Positions 17,986 to 27,081 of a stretch of 64,000 nucleotides of DNA are shown piece by piece. The number at the start of each line of letters is the position of its first letter. Position 1 is the first letter of the stretch. Source of the DNA: JAUUSJ01 sp051880475 (lineage in GTDB: Bacteria > Bacillota > Clostridia > Lachnospirales > Lachnospiraceae); contig JBJEOA010000007.1 in NCBI GenBank assembly GCA_051880475.1, forward strand, positions 1 to 64,000, read 5' to 3'. The notes under the pieces were generated by a model, which did no database searches, was not told the origin of the DNA, and was given only the letters and a program-made list of their open reading frames with translations. Both the position numbers and the translations under genes were made by a program.

Positions 17986-20847
17986 CTATTTTTTCTTCTT
18001 CGCCGGTTTATTTGCTATAATGATACCAACAAAATTAAGTACAGCTAAAATACCCATAATTGTAAGAAGAACTGTTCTCTCTCTTGGACCTGGCAATAAA
18101 AATACAATACTGCTTAACATTGCCACCATAACTCCCATAAAGTAAATCTGAGAAAGTTGGAAAGATTTTCGTCTAGAAGCTAATTTCTCATAACAGTAAA
18201 TAGATACAAGAAAAATCGTCACGCCTGCACATAATAGATAACTCTCCGTTAATCTGCTCGTTTTTTGGAATAGAAGTTGTAGATGAATGAATAATGTAAA
18301 TAAATAACTCATATAATATGTCTGCAGTAAGTCGTATAAAACTTCCATCAAAATATTAGAGCTATGCTGATCATAATCAATTCCTCTCTGTCTAAGAAAT
18401 GCCTGTAATTTCTTTGTTCCCCTAAGGTCTCCTTGCAATTCCTCTTTTAAAAATGAAATTGCCTTTCTATCGCCGTATTTCTTTCTAAGAAGTTCATAAA
18501 TATGATCTAATGTCAATGTATCTGTAACACTCCAAAGTTTTAATGCTATTTTTACCTCATTTAGTCGAACAGCATTCCATATAATCTCTGGACAAGGAAT
18601 TGTCGTATACCCATTTTCATATAAAATTCGATTTACTTCATAAAGTTTTCCTAAATCTCGATTTTGCTTTAATACATCTTTCGTCATCTGAACAGCCTTT
18701 ATCGCTTTCTCGTCCTTTGTATCAAATGGAGATACTAATCTCATTACAAAATTAATCCATATTGCTTCTTTCATGGACAATAATTTTCTTGCATTTTGTT
18801 TTTCTTTTACTAATTCATTATATCTATCTAATAATGCAATATAAACTCTCTTCTCTTTATATTCCTTTAACGGAAATTGTACAATTTCCTCGATAGAACT
18901 ATCTTTAATTGCCTGTTCGATATTTCTAACTCGTTTTTCATCTAAAAACGGAGCAAGCTTATCTTTATCATCCGATAATTCCGTTGCTAATTTCACCGCA
19001 TCATCTACCTCAAAATCGGATAGCTGCTTAAAATCTTCGCATATCTGCAATAAATGAGAAAAAGCAATTGGACCTAGCAAAGCATTTTCTCCTCTGCCAT
19101 GCTTTTCTACATACTCTTTTAATTCATCAATCCGTTTTAGTTCTATCAAATCTTGATTATATTTTTCTTCTAATACTAATTTTGCTTCCTCCTGACAAGA
19201 AAGTTTCTCTGCTATTTCTGCAAACAACATGCTTTCTCTTAAATCCTGATTTCCACTTAAAAATAATTTATAATCCTTCTCATACAAATCAGCCGATATT
19301 TCTCTACTTAATGTTGTCGAGTGAATGGAAAAAACATGCTTTTTTAATTTTTCTAGCGTATCGACATTTTCTATTCCGTCAAACGCTTCTTCTTTCATCA
19401 ACTCTTGAAATCCTTTCTTATCGATTTTCTCTCCGAGAGAACGAACAATTTTTTTATTTTTTTCATATTCAGATTCCTGATAGAGGCGATAGGCCTGTTT
19501 TAATAAAAATTCCTTGTACTCACTATTTGCCATCAATCTTTGGTGATTATAGATTATTTCCTTTAATTTTTGAGGAGTCTCTATTTCCTCATGCAAAACT
19601 GCCTCACCATATCTTCCTGGCTTATTACCATATTCTAAAATTAAAGCGTCATAGATAGCGTGATTTCTCTGCTCTAACATAGCCATAATATTATTAAAAA
19701 TCTCTTTATCATGTTCAAAATAATAAGATGCTATTTCATCTAACTCTTTATAGACGAGCTCCCTTGTCTCTCCTTGTTCCCCAAGCAAAAGATGCTTAAT
19801 ATAGACAGAAATTTCTTGCTCATTTAATTTATCTGGAGAAATTATCCCTAAAACTGTCTCTAAGACGGAAACTAATTGTCTGTCTTTTTTCGCCCAATAA
19901 ATAAAACTATCCACTTTATTAATCAAGTCACTCGTAGAAATTCCAAGTTTTCCATTCGCAATATCATTTCTAAAATAAAACCAAATTAACTTTTCTAAAC
20001 AATTTTGGGAATTATTTAATTGAAATAGCCATTCACTCATTTCATCTAATGTTTCTTCATATTGAAGCTGATCACTTAAGAAAAGTTCCATCAAAGAATT
20101 ATAAAACTCTCTCTCTAAAAAGACATCTTCTTCCTGTGCTCCCATCTTTTTCGTCTCAATATCAAAAAAATTCGATTTTTCAGTGGAATTTTTAAAAATA
20201 AAATGTGCTTCCTCGATATCATCTATCGCAAAGGATACATAATCTGCTTCTTTTCTAAGTTCTGCTGGAAGAATCTTATGTACTAAAAACATAATCTCTC
20301 TTGAAAATTTTAAAAATTCTTTTGGTTCTTTCGTTGGACTCAAGAAATAACATGGTTTTTGACTTCCACATACCGAGCGAAAAACAACTTGGAAAAATTG
20401 AGGCAAGCAATCTTTTAATTGATATTTTTCTAAGACAGAAAAGCAAGACTCCTCCCAGTCTGGAAGAAATTCCATCGGAAGCTCCACCTCTTTATCCCAT
20501 GTCGTTTCATACACAAAATCTGCAAAATACTCCTCTGGTACTCTCTCTTCTTGTGTTGGCATATACGTATAGATATGAACAAACTTATTTTCTCTCATAT
20601 CCACTTCTGCGGCACAAGGAGTTGCTCCAAGCGCAACAAAAGTTGCTAAATCTCTACTATATACCATCTTTTCTATCGTGATATTCTCTTTCTTGCATAC
20701 ATGACAGCTCGCCGCTAATTTTTCTATATTTTTTTGTAATTGTCCATCTAATTGGTCAGAAGATGCAACAATTCCCAGTCCTACTTTATTATTCTTAGAA
20801 ATTGCATTCGTAGACCAAGTATAATATTGTTGATGAAATGTTCCCAC
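17986..20847 (-). CDS. Large GAP1-like protein with C-terminal membrane helices
   Basis: About 953 aa. I place the start at a GTG (20847) that overlaps the TAG stop of the GTPase gene by one base and follows AAGAAAGGGG; an upstream in-frame GTG (20889) lies inside the GTPase gene. The N-terminal ~150 residues (starting GTFHQQYYTW, then GLGIVASS) resemble the N-terminal domain of GTPase-associated protein 1. The middle ~650 residues are helical and repeat-like, and the last ~110 hold four hydrophobic segments ending in a KKKK tail. The family call is a memory-based match and needs a profile search. Translational coupling to the GTPase argues for a complex. Confidence 0.55.
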   Translation of the reverse strand: MGTFHQQYYTWSTNAISKNNKVGLGIVASSDQLDGQLQKNIEKLAASCHVCKKENITIEKMVYSRDLATFVALGATPCAAEVDMRENKFVHIYTYMPTQEERVPEEYFADFVYETTWDKEVELPMEFLPDWEESCFSVLEKYQLKDCLPQFFQVVFRSVCGSQKPCYFLSPTKEPKEFLKFSREIMFLVHKILPAELRKEADYVSFAIDDIEEAHFIFKNSTEKSNFFDIETKKMGAQEEDVFLEREFYNSLMELFLSDQLQYEETLDEMSEWLFQLNNSQNCLEKLIWFYFRNDIANGKLGISTSDLINKVDSFIYWAKKDRQLVSVLETVLGIISPDKLNEQEISVYIKHLLLGEQGETRELVYKELDEIASYYFEHDKEIFNNIMAMLEQRNHAIYDALILEYGNKPGRYGEAVLHEEIETPQKLKEIIYNHQRLMANSEYKEFLLKQAYRLYQESEYEKNKKIVRSLGEKIDKKGFQELMKEEAFDGIENVDTLEKLKKHVFSIHSTTLSREISADLYEKDYKLFLSGNQDLRESMLFAEIAEKLSCQEEAKLVLEEKYNQDLIELKRIDELKEYVEKHGRGENALLGPIAFSHLLQICEDFKQLSDFEVDDAVKLATELSDDKDKLAPFLDEKRVRNIEQAIKDSSIEEIVQFPLKEYKEKRVYIALLDRYNELVKEKQNARKLLSMKEAIWINFVMRLVSPFDTKDEKAIKAVQMTKDVLKQNRDLGKLYEVNRILYENGYTTIPCPEIIWNAVRLNEVKIALKLWSVTDTLTLDHIYELLRKKYGDRKAISFLKEELQGDLRGTKKLQAFLRQRGIDYDQHSSNILMEVLYDLLQTYYMSYLFTLFIHLQLLFQKTSRLTESYLLCAGVTIFLVSIYCYEKLASRRKSFQLSQIYFMGVMVAMLSSIVFLLPGPRERTVLLTIMGILAVLNFVGIIIANKPAKKKK

Positions 20848-22268
20848 TAAATCCAGCCCCTTTCTTGCATTATTTTCATTAAAATCCACATAATAGGTTC
20901 TTCTACTCGAATTGGATTTATTTTTTTCACTGCCTTTGTCACTTCCATATTTTGAATTTCTATTTGTTTTGTCTCACATCCTAAGGCAGATCCACAAAAC
21001 AAACCACATTTTTTATATTCTTTTACATTTCTTTGAATATGATATATTTTTTGCTCAAATATTTGTTCTAATATACGCTGCCTAATTAAATAATGCTCTG
21101 GATTGAAAAATCCACCCTTTCCTTCCTCTCTCTCAAATAAAAGACTATATCCAGGTATTCTTTGAATTTCATCATGTTCACTTAAAAGATCACATTGTGC
21201 GATTGTGAGTGCCATATACTTTTTCGAGAGCATTCCCTCACCTACACCACTTCGAATCATATCAAGAAGCACTTCTGGCTTTCTCTCGTATAATAATTTT
21301 TCATCTTTTTGCTCTTCATATAAAATATAATTATCGAACATCTCCTCTTTTCCATTCGCATTACTTTTTTGTTGAATCCGAATTTGCTCCTCTTTGCTTA
21401 GCAATCTAAGCCCTCGGAGTAATTTTTCCTCATCTAGATTACTCTTAAAGAAAATCGGCTCCTCAAGCAACATTTGAGAAGGATCCACCAAAAAAACAAT
21501 CCCATCCATATAACGAAAGAACATCGCCTGTCCCGTTCCCGCCTGCGTTCTAGCTATCTCTCCAGCCACGTCATAAAGAGCAAGCAGTAAGAAATATTCC
21601 TCTTCCTCTCCTTGATAACAGATTTCTAGATAAATAGGCTGTCGAAATACTTTACTTGTCGGTTCTGGGCATATTCCCTCTCGAATAAGCCTCTCTGCCA
21701 TTTTTTCCATCTCAATCTTATTTTTATCGAGAGGGTCTCCATACGCCATGCGAACTGATATTCGATTTCTATTTAAATTTCCAAACCCATTTGCCAAAAG
21801 ACTACATAAAAATACGGTCTTTCCAGATGCAACACTTCCCGCCATTCCAATCGAAACTAAATCATATTTCCAAAAATTAATCGGCAATATATTATGACAG
21901 TGATTACATATCATAATATTTGCAATGACTGTCATTCCCGCCTCTTTAATGATTATCTCATATCCGCCACTTTCTTCTATATAAATTTTTTCAATACACT
22001 CAAGTTGCTCCTGCCTTAATTCTTCATTTTTCGACTCAATCATCTGATTTGTGATAACAACTCTCTGTGTCTGTGTGACATCAAGTCTACTCCCCATTCC
22101 ATTCCAAAAATGCTCATACAAAACATCCTCCTTTGGAGTGAGCAAATCATTCAAAATAGGTGAATAAAACTGAAGATGATTTTCTTTTACTAAAAAATCT
22201 ACCTCATCATTTGTTATTTTTTGAAAACAACAAGGGCATATTTTCTTTATTTTCTTATGTTCACTCAT
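20847..22268 (-). CDS. Zinc-ribbon GTPase-like P-loop protein (DO-GTPase2-like)
   Basis: 473 aa. Two cysteine knuckles, ICPCC (10-14) and ICNHC (120-124), flank an insert and form a likely zinc ribbon. Then come a G1/P-loop GSVASGKT (144-151), a G3-like LYDVAGE with the strand GIVFLVDPSQ, and a G4-like TIAQCD. The pattern fits the 'double-GTPase' family that Aravind's group placed in predicted conflict systems together with GAP1 proteins. The last part is unassigned. It is preceded by the coiled-coil membrane gene (gap of 3 bp) and coupled to the GAP1-like gene. GTP rather than ATP use is inferred from G3 and G4. Confidence 0.65.
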   Translation of the reverse strand: MSEHKKIKKICPCCFQKITNDEVDFLVKENHLQFYSPILNDLLTPKEDVLYEHFWNGMGSRLDVTQTQRVVITNQMIESKNEELRQEQLECIEKIYIEESGGYEIIIKEAGMTVIANIMICNHCHNILPINFWKYDLVSIGMAGSVASGKTVFLCSLLANGFGNLNRNRISVRMAYGDPLDKNKIEMEKMAERLIREGICPEPTSKVFRQPIYLEICYQGEEEEYFLLLALYDVAGEIARTQAGTGQAMFFRYMDGIVFLVDPSQMLLEEPIFFKSNLDEEKLLRGLRLLSKEEQIRIQQKSNANGKEEMFDNYILYEEQKDEKLLYERKPEVLLDMIRSGVGEGMLSKKYMALTIAQCDLLSEHDEIQRIPGYSLLFEREEGKGGFFNPEHYLIRQRILEQIFEQKIYHIQRNVKEYKKCGLFCGSALGCETKQIEIQNMEVTKAVKKINPIRVEEPIMWILMKIMQERGWI

Positions 22269-22271
22269 GAT

Positions 22272-22841
22272 TTATATTCCTTCCACCGCTTGAATTTTTA
22301 TTTCATGCTTTGATTCTAAAATGACATAGTACCAAATTCCCTTTTTTAATCGGATATTCTGCGATTTAATCCCTTTGTCTCTTGGTGTTCCCTCTTGTCG
22401 AATTTCAAACTGCTCTGTTGATGAGCGAAGAATGACTTCGTCCTCCCTATCAGAAGCCCATATTTCCACTCCTGGCTCGTCAATAAAATAAGAATAATCT
22501 ATTCCCACTTGACTTTGACCATAAAGTTTTATTTGATTCATGGAAACAATTCCCTTTTTTTTAGTTCCATCTTCATTCATCGCTGCATACGCCCCGATGG
22601 AATTTCCATGTTTTAAGATAATATCCAATGAAAACTTCTTTTCTTCTTGTTCTTTTGCCCTTTGCCTTTCTTCCTGCAGCCATTTTTCTTGCTCTTGTCG
22701 CTCTAATTTCGTATACCGTATGGAATAGTCAATAAAACCCTCATACTTTTTCCAGCCAATCCATTGGATATAACCAATTCCTGTAAGACCAGCAATCACA
22801 ATGAGAGCCAAATTCATTACGATATTTACTACAAAATCCAT
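22272..22841 (-). CDS. Membrane-anchored coiled-coil protein, unknown
   Basis: First gene of the GTPase operon. I start it at the ATG at 22841 behind GAGAGGGTGAAAGG; a GTG three codons earlier is the alternative. Of ~189 aa, residues ~5-27 are a membrane segment. About 35 residues of charged coiled coil follow (rich in E, Q, K and R), then a beta-rich C-terminal domain (~72-189) with no recognised motif. The arrangement (one helix, linker, small beta domain) resembles the FHA protein downstream, but the FHA residues are absent. It may tether the GTPase complex to the membrane. Confidence 0.55.
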   Translation of the reverse strand: MDFVVNIVMNLALIVIAGLTGIGYIQWIGWKKYEGFIDYSIRYTKLERQEQEKWLQEERQRAKEQEEKKFSLDIILKHGNSIGAYAAMNEDGTKKKGIVSMNQIKLYGQSQVGIDYSYFIDEPGVEIWASDREDEVILRSSTEQFEIRQEGTPRDKGIKSQNIRLKKGIWYYVILESKHEIKIQAVEGI

Positions 22842-22941
22842 TCCTTTCACCCTCTCTTTTATTATATAAAAAGGGATACCATAAAACTAGAAATTTCTCT
22901 TTTCACAGCACCACCTTTTAGGTTAAACGCTCATTGCATTT

Positions 22942-22947
22942 ATTATA
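22942..22947 (-). promoter_or_regulatory. Likely -10 of the GTPase operon
   Basis: TATAAT on the minus strand, about 100 bp ahead of the first GTPase-operon gene, within TATGCTATAATAAATG. The -35 region is only T-rich, so the promoter is partial evidence. The ~95-nt leader between it and the gene has no obvious fold. Confidence 0.4.
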
Positions 22948-23035
22948 GCATAGATTAATTATAAAAAAAACAAAAAAGTTTCTTAGCATTTAACAGTGAA
23001 AATAGTCGGGTTATGGATAATAATGTATATAGACA

Positions 23036-23072
23036 GACAAAAATCCAACAACCTTTTTAGATTATTGGATTT
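23036..23072 (-). terminator. Terminator of the trigger-factor-like gene
   Basis: On the minus strand AATCCAA-TAATCT pairs with AGGTTG-TTGGATT around an AAAA loop, followed by TTTTTG. It starts about 30 bp past the stop codon of the lipoprotein gene. Confidence 0.75.
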
Positions 23073-23102
23073 TTGAATAAATATAAAAAGAATTCTTTTT
23101 CT

Positions 23103-24326
23103 TTATTTTTTCTCTGTACTCTTATCTGTTGTCTCCTTTGATGTCTCTGTCGTCTTTGTGCTAGCAGCTGTCGTTGCTTTTGTCTGTTTTCCTTGTCCGA
23201 CTAAGTATTCCAAAAGCTTCTCATTTAAGAGATACTCTTTTATTACTTCTTTTCCATTTGCTTTCTCAAATTCTTCTGCAGACTCATACTGATATTCAGA
23301 AGCTAAATTTTCTAATCGCTCTTTATATTCTTTATCAGAAAGACTCATTTTTTCCTTTGCAATAATTAAATTAGCAACCATCGCTCTTTTTACGCTATCC
23401 TTGGCACACTCATCTAAAGTCATACCTGTCATATATTGCATAAAATCATCGACTTCCATTCCATACATCTCCGCATAACTAGAATACTGAGACTCTAATT
23501 GCTCTTTTTGATAACGAATCATATCTTCTGGGAGTTCTTTTTTCTCTTTTGCGTTGCTAACTACTTTGCTCCAAATAGTTCCCTGAATCGTTGCCTTTGC
23601 AGTTTCTTGTTTGCTCTCTTCCAAATTTTTTCTCACTGTTTGTTTGTAATCTTCTACAGATTTTGCCTCTAGATTTTCCTTTGCGTACTCGTCTGTGAGT
23701 TCTGGCACAACTTCTTTTCCAATATAATTTACTTTTACATCAAATTCTGCTTCCTTGCCTGCCAAATCTTCTGACTGATAATCTTTTGGGAAAGTCACTT
23801 TGATCGTCTTTTCCTCTCCAACCTTCATACCAATTAATTGGTCCTCAAATCCATCAATAAAGGTATCACTTCCGATTTCTAAATCGTATCCCTCTGCACT
23901 ACCTCCATCGAACTCTTTTCCATCTACTTTTCCTGTATAGTCAATATTAGCGATGCTTCCATCTTCTACTTTTTTCTTTGTCTTATCTTCTTTTATCTCT
24001 GAGGATGCCTCTAAAGTTGATTTAATATTTTCCTCTACTTCCTCGTCCGTTACTTTTGTATCTTGCTCCTCATACTCAATTCCCTTATAATTGCCAAGCT
24101 CAATATAATCCGCGTAGTTATATTCTTTCTCAAAATCAGGTGCCTCCGTCGTAGCCTCCGATGCAGTTTCTTCTCCCTTTTCTGCAGAAGAACTCTCACC
24201 CTCTGCTTTCGTTGTACCTTCTTCTGTCTTTGTCGTACTGTTTGCTGTATTGTTTGCACCAGTACAACCGCAAAGAGCTACTGTAGCTCCAAGTGCTAAC
24301 ATTACTAATAATTTTCTCTTTACCAT
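23103..24326 (-). CDS. Trigger-factor-like FKBP-type prolyl isomerase lipoprotein
   Basis: Secreted folding factor. I start it at the third ATG (24326), nine bases after GGAG; two earlier ATGs lie in the ribosome-site region. A signal peptide ends in a lipobox LCGC (Cys21), followed by a ~50-residue Thr/Ser/Glu-rich linker. Then come a short N-terminal piece, an FKBP-type domain (VEDGSIANIDYTGKVDG, FIDGFEDQLIGMK) and the helical C-terminal arm of trigger factor, ending in a Thr/Lys-rich tail. It has the core of cytosolic trigger factor without the ribosome-binding tail motif, placed outside the membrane. It stands alone, with its own terminator. Confidence 0.85.
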   Translation of the reverse strand: MVKRKLLVMLALGATVALCGCTGANNTANSTTKTEEGTTKAEGESSSAEKGEETASEATTEAPDFEKEYNYADYIELGNYKGIEYEEQDTKVTDEEVEENIKSTLEASSEIKEDKTKKKVEDGSIANIDYTGKVDGKEFDGGSAEGYDLEIGSDTFIDGFEDQLIGMKVGEEKTIKVTFPKDYQSEDLAGKEAEFDVKVNYIGKEVVPELTDEYAKENLEAKSVEDYKQTVRKNLEESKQETAKATIQGTIWSKVVSNAKEKKELPEDMIRYQKEQLESQYSSYAEMYGMEVDDFMQYMTGMTLDECAKDSVKRAMVANLIIAKEKMSLSDKEYKERLENLASEYQYESAEEFEKANGKEVIKEYLLNEKLLEYLVGQGKQTKATTAASTKTTETSKETTDKSTEKK

Positions 24327-24536
24327 ACCGCTATTCTCCATTTCCATATTTATTTAGTATGAAAGTCTCTGCCAAATGGCAATATCTTTTGCCCCCAACA
24401 TCACTTCATTGCGACTTTTCTTATTGTATCAAATACTATAACAGATTTCTACTGAGTACACAGAAAATTCAAACTTTACTCTTTTTATAAACAGGCATAC
24501 CCATTCTCCCAGGCAGCCACGAATATAAATAATCAT

Positions 24537-25202
24537 TTAGCCTTTAAATCTCTCAAGCAATGCTGTCACATCAAAATACTTAGATGCGACGTCCTTATAA
24601 ATGCAATCTTTTGTCATAGCATATATAAAAATTTCTCCACTTCCTTTTACTGCACCTTGCGCAGAAGCTACAATAGAAAGTGCAATCTCCTCTCCTCGAA
24701 ATGCCAATACAAATTTCTCACTTCCATAGAGATTAAAAATATTTTGCACAGCAAACTCTATGCCATCTACAACTGGAATATGATGTAAATTTACTTTATT
24801 ATCTCTAGGAATATTCATATAAACATCACAAATCATATCAAAATGACATTGAATATACGTCTCGGCAACGGTTTGTCTGCAAGAAAACTTGCTAAAATAT
24901 TCCTTAATTTCTTCTGGAATAATTGCCTCACTATCTTTTAGCACGTCTACCACTAATTTTTTCTTTACATATTTTCGGTCAAGCATATCAAAACTTTTTT
25001 TAATTTTTCCATTGGAAAGAGGACTTCCAAGAACCTCTTTTGCCTTATACATTTGTGGTTCGCTCTCCATTTTCTCCAAAAGCAAAGATTGTACGTCATA
25101 GAAATTAGAGAGAATCTCAGATTTAGATTCTGCATAGCTAATAAATGTACTAAGAGCTGATATTTCTCTTTTGTCTAACTGATTTTGTACTTGATTTTCC
25201 AT
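24537..25202 (-). CDS. Conserved hypothetical protein
   Basis: 221 aa, soluble, no signal peptide or membrane segment, and no family I recognise. The N-terminal half is helical and charged. The C-terminal half alternates strands and helices, with VNLHHIPVVDGIEFAV and KFVLAFRGEEIALSIVASA as the most ordered-looking stretches. It is a single gene between the trigger-factor-like gene and tRNA-Trp, with AAAGGGT ahead of the ATG. Codon use looks like its neighbours. No function is proposed. Confidence 0.6.
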   Translation of the reverse strand: MENQVQNQLDKREISALSTFISYAESKSEILSNFYDVQSLLLEKMESEPQMYKAKEVLGSPLSNGKIKKSFDMLDRKYVKKKLVVDVLKDSEAIIPEEIKEYFSKFSCRQTVAETYIQCHFDMICDVYMNIPRDNKVNLHHIPVVDGIEFAVQNIFNLYGSEKFVLAFRGEEIALSIVASAQGAVKGSGEIFIYAMTKDCIYKDVASKYFDVTALLERFKG

Positions 25203-25337
25203 TTTCTTTTTACCCTTTCTTATATATATTTCCTAAAGATTTTTAAAATATTTCTTCGAATACTTTCTAAAACATGGTAAATTTGTATGCTTTTTTTATA
25301 GATATTGCTATGAACAAAATCTCTAGCATACAAAAAT

Positions 25338-25363
25338 ACTCCGCTATACTAGTATAGCGGAGT
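25338..25363 (-). terminator. Terminator of tRNA-Trp
   Basis: A perfect 26-bp palindrome (centre ACTAGT) followed on the minus strand by ATTTTTG, seven bases beyond the tRNA 3' end. A clear intrinsic terminator. Confidence 0.9.
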
Positions 25364-25369
25364 CCTATA

Positions 25370-25440
25370 CAGGGGCAGAGAGATTCGAACTCCCGCCAGC
25401 GGTTTTGGAGACCGACATTCTACCATTAAACTATGCCCCT
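25370..25440 (-). tRNA. trnW: tRNA-Trp (anticodon CCA)
   Basis: The minus-strand sequence folds as a cloverleaf: acceptor arm AGGGGCA/TGCCCCT, D-loop TTTAATGGTAGA, anticodon loop CTCCAAA (anticodon CCA), and T-arm GGGAGTTCGAATCTCTC. The discriminator base is G. The CCA tail is not encoded. It stands alone between its own consensus promoter and a strong terminator. Confidence 0.95.
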
Positions 25441-25492
25441 ACATTATCTATTCTCTTCGTTGGTGTTTTTTCATTCCCAACTGACAATGATT

Positions 25493-25521
25493 ATTATACA
25501 TATATGCTCACCATTTGTCAA
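25493..25521 (-). promoter_or_regulatory. Consensus promoter of tRNA-Trp
   Basis: Minus strand TTGACA (25521-25516), 17-bp spacer, TATAAT (25498-25493): a perfect housekeeping match, about 50 bp ahead of the tRNA. The ~50-nt leader would be removed by RNase P. The T-rich run upstream (to ~25580) may act as an UP-like element. Confidence 0.85.
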
Positions 25522-25661
25522 CAGTTTTTTTTATATTTTTTTATTTTTTTTGTATTTTTTTATTTTTTTGAATTTTATGTAAAAATAAAAGAATTACTTA
25601 TGCTTTCCATTTTTTTTAATTAAATGGAATCTTTCTCTCTTTTATATGATTTTTAAATAAT

Positions 25662-25686
25662 AAAGAGGGTGAAAACCACCCTCTTT
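25662..25686 (-). terminator. Terminator of the SH3b protein gene
   Basis: AAAGAGGGTG pairs with CACCCTCTTT across a short A/T-rich loop, and the minus strand continues ATTATTT. It begins 15 bp after the stop codon. Confidence 0.85.
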
Positions 25687-25700
25687 TATGTACTATGTCT

Positions 25701-26876
25701 TTATGCACTCAAATATTGTGTAGCGACATACGCATAAGAATTATTATACTTAATCTTTGTGAAAGAGCCCTGCTTTCCAACCACTGTCACCTTAGCTCCT
25801 TTATATAATTTGCCAAGTAAAGCGGATTTGCTAGAAGCTGTTTTTCTTACATTCACATATTGATTTTTCACATAAGCTGTCGATGTTGTTCCACCATCAT
25901 TTACTACAGCGACTAGTTTATTCGTAAGATACATCGTTGCGACATATCCGACAGAATTTCCATACTGAATCTTTGTATAGGACCCTTCTACTCCAAGTTT
26001 ATATAATTTTTCTCCCTTATAAGCCTTTCCTAAAAGATTAGACTTACTAGAAGCTTTAGAGCGAATATTGACATAGCGGTTATTGACATATACCGCTGTC
26101 TTGTTTATCACCGTTGGGGTTTGTACTGCTGCTTGCTCTGCTGATAAATACTGTGTGGCAATATATCCATATTGTCCATTAAATTTAACTTTCGTATATG
26201 CTCCACTCGTGCCATAGCTAGTGAATTTTTGACCTTTTGTTGCATATCCAAGCAATGTAGACTTGCTAGAAGCTGCTTTTCTTATATTCACCTTTTTATA
26301 ATTCACATATACCGTATTATTTTTATTACCTAAATCACTCTGAGCTGCTGTCAAGTATTGAGAGGCAATATAAGCATATCCTGCACCGTACTCAATCTTT
26401 GTCCAACCGTTCTTACTCTCCACTCTATAGAAAGTAGCACCTTTTTTCGCTGTTCCAAGAAGAGCAGAACTAGAAGATGCCTGTTCTCTTATATTAACAA
26501 AAGAATGTTTTACATATACTTTCGCCCTGGAAGGATTTTGATTATCTTGAACTTGCCTTGTAGTTGATGTTTCTTGATTATCTGACACAGCTGTTGTCGT
26601 ATCTACTGTTCCTGACTTTATCTCAGTCAAAAAACTGCTGGCAACATAAGCTTCTTGACCCTTATAAGAAACTTTTGACCAACCTCTCGCCTCGCTAAGC
26701 TTTTTTAGTTTTGAACCTTTTGTCACCACTCCTAATATCTCCGAAGAATTACTCGCCTCACTTCTCACATTAACAGCACTTTTTACATAAACCTCTGTTG
26801 CCGCATTTGCTGGAACTGAGAAAATAGAGCAACCCATCATAAAGACAAGGAAAAAACTCGCAATCTTTTTTCTCAT
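25701..26876 (-). CDS. Exported protein with five SH3b repeats
   Basis: 391 aa with a signal peptide (cleavage near ANA, residue ~25) and then five bacterial SH3 domains of about 65-75 residues. Each opens with a (V/A)YVK/N...VN(I/V)R motif and closes with a YVA(T/S)..L stretch. There is no catalytic domain, unlike most SH3b proteins, which carry amidases or peptidases. Such repeats bind peptidoglycan, so this may be a wall-binding or structural protein. Short Ser/Thr/Gln-rich linkers separate the repeats, the longest after repeat 1. It stands alone; a TATAAT (26920-26915) lies about 40 bp ahead. Confidence 0.85.
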   Translation of the reverse strand: MRKKIASFFLVFMMGCSIFSVPANAATEVYVKSAVNVRSEASNSSEILGVVTKGSKLKKLSEARGWSKVSYKGQEAYVASSFLTEIKSGTVDTTTAVSDNQETSTTRQVQDNQNPSRAKVYVKHSFVNIREQASSSSALLGTAKKGATFYRVESKNGWTKIEYGAGYAYIASQYLTAAQSDLGNKNNTVYVNYKKVNIRKAASSKSTLLGYATKGQKFTSYGTSGAYTKVKFNGQYGYIATQYLSAEQAAVQTPTVINKTAVYVNNRYVNIRSKASSKSNLLGKAYKGEKLYKLGVEGSYTKIQYGNSVGYVATMYLTNKLVAVVNDGGTTSTAYVKNQYVNVRKTASSKSALLGKLYKGAKVTVVGKQGSFTKIKYNNSYAYVATQYLSA

Positions 26877-27081
26877 AAACTGTTACACTCCCTTTTAACT
26901 CAATCATTGAATAAATTATAAAGCATATTTTACAGCAAAAATAGAGAAAATCCCCCTTTTTCTTTTGCTTCATATTTTTACTATGTCATTATATCATATT
27001 CAAAATTAGTGTGCAATGTTCAATTCTTACAATTATCTGACAATATTCAAAAGATTTTTTTACCGCAATCATTCAATTAAA

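Noticed and set aside
25520..25580. Long T-rich run between tRNA-Trp and the SH3b gene
   Set aside because: Low-complexity AT-rich DNA; it might strengthen the tRNA promoter, but no structure or gene is visible.
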